Shown one piece after another: positions 58,724 to 64,000 of a stretch of DNA of 64,000 nucleotides. Numbering within the stretch: the first letter of the stretch is position 1; each line of letters begins with the position of its first letter. The position numbers and the translations under genes are program-made. The DNA is from Acidobacteriota bacterium (lineage in GTDB: Bacteria > Acidobacteriota > Vicinamibacteria > Vicinamibacterales > SCN-69-37): positions 1,736,001 to 1,800,000 of the forward strand of contig JADJUS010000004.1 of the NCBI GenBank assembly GCA_016716905.1. The letters run 5' to 3'. The notes under the pieces are model-generated. The model searched no databases. It saw nothing but the letters and a program-made list of their open reading frames with translations, and was not told where the DNA came from.

Positions 58724-61240
58724 ATGCGATACCGACGCCCACTTCTTGCCCTGATCACACTCATCGCCGCGGCCACGCCGATGTCGGCGCAGAACCCGCC
58801 GCCGGCCGCCGCCCCATCGCAGGAAGCTGGGGCCCAGCCACCGGCCGGTGCGGCAGGGAGACGGGCCCCACGGCCCTACGACCAGGTCATTACCGCTCGC
58901 GCGCGCACCGAACGAGGCGCGTTCGCCGTGCACAAGGTGGACGACCGGTACTTCTTCGAGGTGCCCGAGGCGATGCTCGGTCGCGACTGGCTGCTGGTCA
59001 GCCGCATCTCCGGGGTGCCGGCCGGCAGCGGCGGCTTCCAGAGCGCCGGTAGTTCCGTGGCTGAGCGCATGGTCCGCTGGGAACGCCTCAACAACAATGT
59101 GCTGCTCAAGAGCATCAGCGTGGATGCCGTGGCCGACGAGTCGCTGCCGATTGCGCGTTCGGTGAGCCAGAACAACTTCGCGCCGATTCTGGCGTCGTTC
59201 CCCATCGCCGCTTTTGGTGCCGACAACGGCAGCTTCGTGATCGACGTCACCGACTTCTTCAGCGGAGATACGCCTGCGCTCTCAGGACTGTCAGCGGCGC
59301 AGCGGCGCACGTATGGCGTTCGCCGGTTTGATGCGGCGCGCAGCTACCTCAGCGACATCCGCTCGTTCCCGATCAACGTCGAGGTGCGCCATGTGCAGAC
59401 CTTCGACGCGTCAGACCCGCCAGGCGACCGCACCGGCGGCGCGGTGAGCCTCGAGATGCGCCAGTCGCTGGTGCTGCTGCCGAAGGAACCCATGCGGCCG
59501 AGGAACTTCGACCCGCGTGTCGGCTACTTCACGGTGGAACGCGTGAACTACGGCCTTGACGTGCAGAAGGCCGAAACCGAGACGTTCCTCGCCCGCTGGC
59601 GCCTGGAGCCCAAGGACCCAGCCGCGTATGCCCGCGGCGAGTTGGTGGAGCCCATCAAGCCGATCACGTACTACATCGATCCCGCCACACCGACGCGGTG
59701 GAAGCGTTACGTGAAGGAAGGCGTCGAGCAGTGGCAGTCGGTGTTCGAGAAAGCGGGATTCAGGAACGCCATCATTGCGAAGGAAGCGCCGACCAAGGCT
59801 GAGGACCCTGACTGGGATCCGGATGACGCGCGCGTGTCGATGGTGCGATGGGCGGCGAGCCTGGTGCGCAACGCCGTGGGACCGCACACGTCCGATCCGC
59901 GGACCGGCGAAATCATCAACAGCGAGATCACGTGGTACCACAACCACATGCGCAGCTATCGCAACCGGCTGATGCTGGAGACCGGCGCGGCCAACCCGGC
60001 GGCGCGTTCGCTCAACATGCCAGACGAGCTCATGGGCGAGACGATGCGCCAGGTCATCACGCACGAAATCGGCCACGCGCTTGGCCTGCAGCACAACATG
60101 GTGGCCAGCAGTTCGTTTGCGGTGGAATCGTTGCGCGATCCGAAGTTCACGGCCAAGTACGGCGTCAGTGCCACCATCATGGACTACGCGCGCCAGAACT
60201 ACATCGCGCAGCCGGGTGATGGGCTTCAGCCGAAAGACTTCATCCGCAGGCTTGGCCCCTTCGATGACTTCGCCATCAACTGGGGCTATCGCGTCCTGCC
60301 AGGCAAAACGGCAGACGATGAGAAGGCGACGCTGAATTCATGGATTGTGAATCAGACGGGGCCGTTCCCCTATCGCTTTGTGCCCGGGCAGTTCGGCGCG
60401 CTCGACCCGCGTTCGCAGACCGAGGACATGGGCGACGACCCGATCAAGGCGTCCACCTACGCCATCGCCAACTACAAGAAGATGATTCCGAATCTCATCG
60501 CCTGGACGACAAAGCCGGGCGACGACTACTCGGAGCTGACCGAGCTCTACACCGAAGGGCTTGGCCAGTGGGGTACGTACATGGGCCACGTGGCCGGGCT
60601 CATCGCCGGGGTGAACGTCGATCTCAAGACCGCCGATCAAGCCGGGGCGGTGTTCAAGGTGGTACCGAAGGCGAAGCAGAAACAGGCGCTCGCGTTCCTC
60701 AACGAACACGTGTTTGTGACGCCCGACTGGTTGCAGCCTCCGGCCATCGCCGCGTTGATTGGTCCAAGTGCGTTACCGGGGCGTCAGGCCAACGTGCTCA
60801 ACAGCCTGCTCAGCAACGCACGGCTCGGACGCCTGGCGGAGATTGAGAAGTTCGATGCCATAAATGCCTATCCGGTGGCCGAGTTCATGGCCGACGTGAA
60901 GGGCAACATCTGGAACAGCCCGCAGGCCACCGCGCCCGACGCCAACCGCCGGTCACTGCAGCGCGCCCACGTGGCTCGCCTCGGCGCCATCGTGAATCCG
61001 CCGGCCACACCCGCACCTGCCGCCGGCGCGGCGCCCGCCGCCGCACCTGCGCCGCCTGCGCCGTTCATGGCGCCGGTCGTGCTCGCGCAGAGCGACCTGC
61101 CGGCGCTCGCCCGCGCCCAACTGCGAGCCATTCAAGCGCAGGCGCGCAGTGCGGCGGCGACCACCGTGAATCCCGTCATCAAGGCGCACTGGGCGGACAT
61201 CGTGGACCGCGTGGCGGACATCCTCGAGACGCGCAGATAA
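58724..61240 (+). CDS. Exported zinc metalloprotease (DUF5117/DUF5118 type)
   Basis: The protein is 838 aa from the ATG at 58724. Signal peptide at about 1-22, then a Pro/Ala linker. The DUF5118/5117 region (~45-390) has AVHKVDDRYFFEVPEAMLGRD, then the extended metzincin motif HEIGHALGLQHN (zinc His/Glu, third His). The C-terminal half carries FPYRFVPGQ and a helical ~250-residue tail (NEHVFVTPDWLQPP) with a Pro/Ala/Gly run near the end. It is a large periplasmic or cell-surface protease of a family common in Acidobacteria and Bacteroidetes. It is divergent from the PLP enzyme. Confidence 0.92.
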   Translation: MRYRRPLLALITLIAAATPMSAQNPPPAAAPSQEAGAQPPAGAAGRRAPRPYDQVITARARTERGAFAVHKVDDRYFFEVPEAMLGRDWLLVSRISGVPAGSGGFQSAGSSVAERMVRWERLNNNVLLKSISVDAVADESLPIARSVSQNNFAPILASFPIAAFGADNGSFVIDVTDFFSGDTPALSGLSAAQRRTYGVRRFDAARSYLSDIRSFPINVEVRHVQTFDASDPPGDRTGGAVSLEMRQSLVLLPKEPMRPRNFDPRVGYFTVERVNYGLDVQKAETETFLARWRLEPKDPAAYARGELVEPIKPITYYIDPATPTRWKRYVKEGVEQWQSVFEKAGFRNAIIAKEAPTKAEDPDWDPDDARVSMVRWAASLVRNAVGPHTSDPRTGEIINSEITWYHNHMRSYRNRLMLETGAANPAARSLNMPDELMGETMRQVITHEIGHALGLQHNMVASSSFAVESLRDPKFTAKYGVSATIMDYARQNYIAQPGDGLQPKDFIRRLGPFDDFAINWGYRVLPGKTADDEKATLNSWIVNQTGPFPYRFVPGQFGALDPRSQTEDMGDDPIKASTYAIANYKKMIPNLIAWTTKPGDDYSELTELYTEGLGQWGTYMGHVAGLIAGVNVDLKTADQAGAVFKVVPKAKQKQALAFLNEHVFVTPDWLQPPAIAALIGPSALPGRQANVLNSLLSNARLGRLAEIEKFDAINAYPVAEFMADVKGNIWNSPQATAPDANRRSLQRAHVARLGAIVNPPATPAPAAGAAPAAAPAPPAPFMAPVVLAQSDLPALARAQLRAIQAQARSAAATTVNPVIKAHWADIVDRVADILETRR

Positions 61241-61254
61241 AGTCCGCGGGGCGT

Positions 61255-62760
61255 CTACTTGCGCCCCGCCGCGATGACATCGGGGTGCGCAAGCAGATAC
61301 GCGCGGCGTTCTTCGATGAAGTCCTTGATCACGGTTTCAGTGAACTCGGCCGTCGGGTAGAGCTTGCGGGTGTCGGCTTCGACGTCGGCGCGAATGAGTG
61401 CGCGATAGGCCGCCACCTTGGGGCCGATCTTCGCCCAGTCCAGCGCGTTGGTCGCGATGTGGTGAATGTACTGCAGGTACTTCGTCCGATACTCAGGCAC
61501 CGCCAGCAATTTGTTCCGCAACGCCTTGTTCACATCGTCCATGTAACCGACAGGGTCGGCTTTGGCTTCGCGCGGGCCGCCGCCGCGGCCACCAGCTGCC
61601 GCCGGGCCGCTTGACGCGGTGGTGAACGCCTCGTTGGTGTCGTGATGCAGGATGTGGAGCACGCCCTTCGTGTCCACATAGAGGTTGAAATCGCTGCCAT
61701 GCAGCCAGTAACCGTCGCCGCTCATCACCACCATGTCGAGCGCGAGGTAACGCAGCGCGCCGTCCACATTGAAGATCGGCTCGATGGCCGCCTTCAGGCC
61801 TTCAGTCGGCGTCTGTGCCAGCACACGCGTCACGTTCATCAACACCTTCCATGACGCGTCGCGGTCGGCACTCTGAATCTCATACCACTTGCGGTATTCG
61901 TCGATGCTGTCGCCCAGATACGAGAAGCTGCCGAAGCGCGACCGGTTCGACGACTTGAATCGAATGCCGTCCTGGGTACCAAACGCGTCCCTCAAGAAAT
62001 CCCTGTTGAACCGTTGTTGGTTGACGTACACCCCCCACGACTCGCCGTTGATGACCACACGCATGTAGTTGGCCTTGAGCGCCGGCAGATACTGCCTGAC
62101 CATGTCGAGGTAGACCATCGATCGCAGAAACGTGGGATCGGAGTGAGCGTTGAGAAAGGTCAGATCCGAATAGCCCTCAAGCCGCTGGTCGGCGTTCACG
62201 TGATCCACGGACACACTCAGCGAGCGCTTGCGGCCTCGAGCCACGCTGAAGAAGGAACTGTTTCCACGGAACTGGAGGCCGACATTCGGGTAGCTCTTTC
62301 CGTCCACGCGCATGGTGGCCGGCACTTCGATGTCCGTGTGGTAAAACGCCTCCATGTCCTCTTCCCACCCGGCGTCCGGGAAATCCAGGAACACCGTGCG
62401 CAGGGTGGCCGGGTCATAGAGCGGCTTGCCCGGGTGATTCTGCACATCGGCTGGAGTCATGCGCGGGCCAGGTTCAACGGGTGTGGCTACCGACGCCCCA
62501 CGACCGCCTCGCCCGGCCCGAAGCTCGGCAATCCGCACGCGGGCAGCCGTCCGTTCGGTCAGGTTCAGCCAGCCGTTTTTGTCCTGGTCAAACTGCTTGA
62601 GCAACTCGAGATCAGGCGTGCGCCCCTGCGGCGGTGACGGTGCGCCACCCTGCCTCCCCTGCGCCGGGGGCGGTGGTGCGCCTTGCGGCGGCCCGACCTG
62701 CGCGAATATGAACGACCACGAGGCGACACACAGAGCGACAACGCTGGCCACACGTTTCAT
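61255..62760 (-). CDS. CotH-kinase-family exported protein with EF-hand
   Basis: The protein is 501 aa. Signal peptide (about 1-20) and a Pro/Gly-rich linker precede an EF-hand-type loop DQDKNGWLNLTE at 58-69 (Ca ligand spacing D-x-D-x-N-x-W-x-N-x-x-E). The CotH core follows: GLQFRGNSSFFSVARGRKRS, RSMVYLDMVRQYLPA, YMRVVINGESWGVYVNQQ, GDGYWLHGSDFNLYVD and HHDTNEAF. CotH-like proteins are protein or polysaccharide kinases related by fold. Here the secreted form probably modifies surface material. The gene is convergent with the DUF5117-type metalloprotease. Confidence 0.9.
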   Translation of the reverse strand: MKRVASVVALCVASWSFIFAQVGPPQGAPPPPAQGRQGGAPSPPQGRTPDLELLKQFDQDKNGWLNLTERTAARVRIAELRAGRGGRGASVATPVEPGPRMTPADVQNHPGKPLYDPATLRTVFLDFPDAGWEEDMEAFYHTDIEVPATMRVDGKSYPNVGLQFRGNSSFFSVARGRKRSLSVSVDHVNADQRLEGYSDLTFLNAHSDPTFLRSMVYLDMVRQYLPALKANYMRVVINGESWGVYVNQQRFNRDFLRDAFGTQDGIRFKSSNRSRFGSFSYLGDSIDEYRKWYEIQSADRDASWKVLMNVTRVLAQTPTEGLKAAIEPIFNVDGALRYLALDMVVMSGDGYWLHGSDFNLYVDTKGVLHILHHDTNEAFTTASSGPAAAGGRGGGPREAKADPVGYMDDVNKALRNKLLAVPEYRTKYLQYIHHIATNALDWAKIGPKVAAYRALIRADVEADTRKLYPTAEFTETVIKDFIEERRAYLLAHPDVIAAGRK

Positions 62761-62810
62761 CCAAGAGACTCCAGACTCGAGGTAGCGGGATTATAGGCCT
62801 ACACTAGGGC

Positions 62811-64000
62811 GTGTTTCAGCCGACTCTCTTCGCTCGGGGGCCCCGGGCTTCAGCCCGGGACGCGTGGCGGCTGCCAGTCGCCCTTCTGGTGGCCGTCACC
62901 TCGGTGGGTTGCGCGACCTTCTCGATCAAGACGGACAGTTGCCCGGCTTACCCCGGGCCGACGCCGATGGCGCCGGCCTCCGCGGCAGCCGCATCAACTG
63001 CGAGCCCCGGCACGGCCCAGGTGAAGGTGCAGTATCTGGGCGTCGGCGGCTTCCTCGTGCAGCGGGGCGACGACGTGGTGTTGTTTGGACCGGTGTATTC
63101 GAATCCGAGCCTGCTGGAGGCGATGGGCGACCACCAGATTCGCACCAATCGCGCGCTGGTCGATCGCCTCCTGCCGCGCGAAGCCACCCAGGCCCAGGCC
63201 ATCGTCATCGGCCACTCGCACTACGACCATCTGCTCGACACGCCGTATATCGCGAACGCGCATGCAAAGAACGCGACGGTGTATGGGAGCCGGACGACCG
63301 CGTCGCTCATCGCGTCCAGCCTTCCCGCGGCGCGGCTTGTAGACGTGGGCCCGGCGGCTGTCATGGGGCAGTCCGTCGCGATCAACGCGCGGATGCGCCT
63401 GTGGCCGATTCGCTCCGAACACGCCGACCAGTTCCGTGTGAAGGTGCCGCTGACGGGCGTCAACATTCCGTTCCACGTGTGGCGGGGCGAGGTGGCCGAG
63501 CCACTGTCGGCGCTTCCGTCCAACGCCAGTGAATGGGCCGAAGGCGAAGTGTTTTCATACCTGCTCGACTTTCTGGATGACCAGGGCCGGGTGGAGTTTC
63601 GCGTGTACTACCAGGACTCGGGCACCGACGCGCCGGTAGGTTTCCCCTGGGGCGGGAAGGAACCGCCTGATGGCAAGCGTGTGGATGTGTCGCTGATTTG
63701 CCTGGGCGGCGACTTCGAGCACCTCCACGACCATCCCGAGGGCATCATCAAGGCGACGCGGCCTCGCTTCCTGCTGCTGGGCCATTGGGAAAACTTCTTT
63801 GTGCCGCAGGACGACATCTGCCGCACGAGCAAAGTCGCGGCCATCCCGCTGCAGGACACGCACTATTTCATCCGCCGCGCGAAGGCGGCCATGAAAAGCG
63901 CGAAGCTGGACGGCAAACCCATCGTCCCCTGCCCCACGGCCTCGGTATTCAACTTCCCGATTGATCCCGCCGGCGACGCCGCCGTCCACAAAGCGCTGAA
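62811..64000 (+). CDS. MBL-fold lipoprotein-like hydrolase, 3' end beyond the window
   Basis: About 396 codons are visible from a GTG at 62811 to the right edge. The first ~32 residues carry a hydrophobic stretch and a lipobox VTSVGCAT (Cys34), so the mature protein starts as a lipoprotein. The metallo-beta-lactamase motif HSHYDHLLD (HxHxDH; about residue 138) and VDVSLICLGGDFEHLHDH are present. The part coding for the N-terminus (62842-62859) includes a perfect CCCGGGCT/AGCCCGGG palindrome, so an alternative start downstream cannot be ruled out. Substrate unknown. Confidence 0.82.
   Translation, partial: MFQPTLFARGPRASARDAWRLPVALLVAVTSVGCATFSIKTDSCPAYPGPTPMAPASAAAASTASPGTAQVKVQYLGVGGFLVQRGDDVVLFGPVYSNPSLLEAMGDHQIRTNRALVDRLLPREATQAQAIVIGHSHYDHLLDTPYIANAHAKNATVYGSRTTASLIASSLPAARLVDVGPAAVMGQSVAINARMRLWPIRSEHADQFRVKVPLTGVNIPFHVWRGEVAEPLSALPSNASEWAEGEVFSYLLDFLDDQGRVEFRVYYQDSGTDAPVGFPWGGKEPPDGKRVDVSLICLGGDFEHLHDHPEGIIKATRPRFLLLGHWENFFVPQDDICRTSKVAAIPLQDTHYFIRRAKAAMKSAKLDGKPIVPCPTASVFNFPIDPAGDAAVHKAL
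62842..62859. repeat. GC-rich palindrome in the 5' coding region
   Basis: CCCGGGCT (62842-62849) and AGCCCGGG (62852-62859) are separated by two bases. It lies 31 bp into the putative MBL lipoprotein gene and resembles the 33032-33055 stem (CTCGGGCT/AGCCCGAG). Confidence 0.7.

Noticed and set aside
1..64000. CRISPR array, insertion sequence or prophage
   Set aside because: No regularly spaced direct repeats with unique spacers, no transposase or recombinase gene and no phage structural genes were found; the holin-like gene at 26917 belongs to a housekeeping family.

Overview
The window is high-GC, densely coded bacterial chromosome. Genes often overlap by 4 bp (ATGA, GTGA or TAATG junctions). 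The mix is rich in secreted M28 and DUF885-type peptidases, a DUF5117/5118-type metalloprotease, CotH and GH99-like proteins, a CarD regulator, Rex, NDH-2, and Gly- and Ala-rich secreted proteins. This resembles Acidobacteriota, most likely Vicinamibacteria-like. That placement is an inference from gene content; there is no rRNA or other phylogenetic marker to prove it.

Layout. (1) 1-3110 is accessory sequence. It holds two integron-type gene cassettes read leftward, with one complete attC site (789-860) and a cassette-boundary core site (1724-1730). No integrase gene is visible. Next comes gene-poor DNA carrying two copies of a ~220-bp element with ~33-bp inverted ends, flanking a small ABM-type gene. 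(2) 3111-11437 carries a SWIB-domain basic protein, a coupled leftward operon (zinc ribbon, FHA-GAF-PP2C phosphatase, small membrane protein, LeuA-like enzyme with an apparent frameshift), a rhomboid protease, and a secreted TPR-metalloprotease plus C13-like pair. (3) 11455-15127 is a small ketosynthase, FAD-reductase and ICMT-type methyltransferase cluster. (4) 15390-24827 holds a glycosyltransferase, an operon linking a NuoI-like ferredoxin and a homocysteine methyltransferase/MTHFR fusion to two SAM methyltransferases, then lepB, moaC, rex, plsC and carD. (5) 25002-35630 has secreted hydrolases, tRNA-Leu(CAA), P5C dehydrogenase, a STAS protein and ferritin. (6) 35678-49190 has a large propeller-M28 peptidase, NDH-2, a molybdopterin oxidoreductase, a protease-propeller-barrel outer-membrane protein, YggX and a POT transporter. 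(7) 49197-55935 is a long rightward run (LigD-PE, TPM, LemA, DinB, membrane protein, YheT-type hydrolase). (8) 55993-64000 has exported amidohydrolase, PLP enzyme, metalloprotease, CotH protein and a truncated MBL lipoprotein.

How the parts work together. The organism looks like a heterotroph with a large periplasmic and secreted peptidase and glycosidase repertoire (peptidases, GH99-like enzyme, POT peptide uptake, P5C dehydrogenase for proline/glutamate use). Respiration is represented by NDH-2, a NuoI-like subunit, a molybdopterin oxidoreductase and the NAD(H) sensor Rex. The folate-to-methionine fusion protein sits directly upstream of two probable lipid methyltransferases, suggesting methyl-group supply and use in one transcript.

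The most unusual non-coding feature is how many gaps between convergent genes carry palindromes. One family, with arm CAAAACGACCTC, occurs at three sites. Long inverted repeats fill two further convergent gaps (7669-7888 and 15140-15378). No CRISPR array, transposase, phage structural gene or rRNA was seen.
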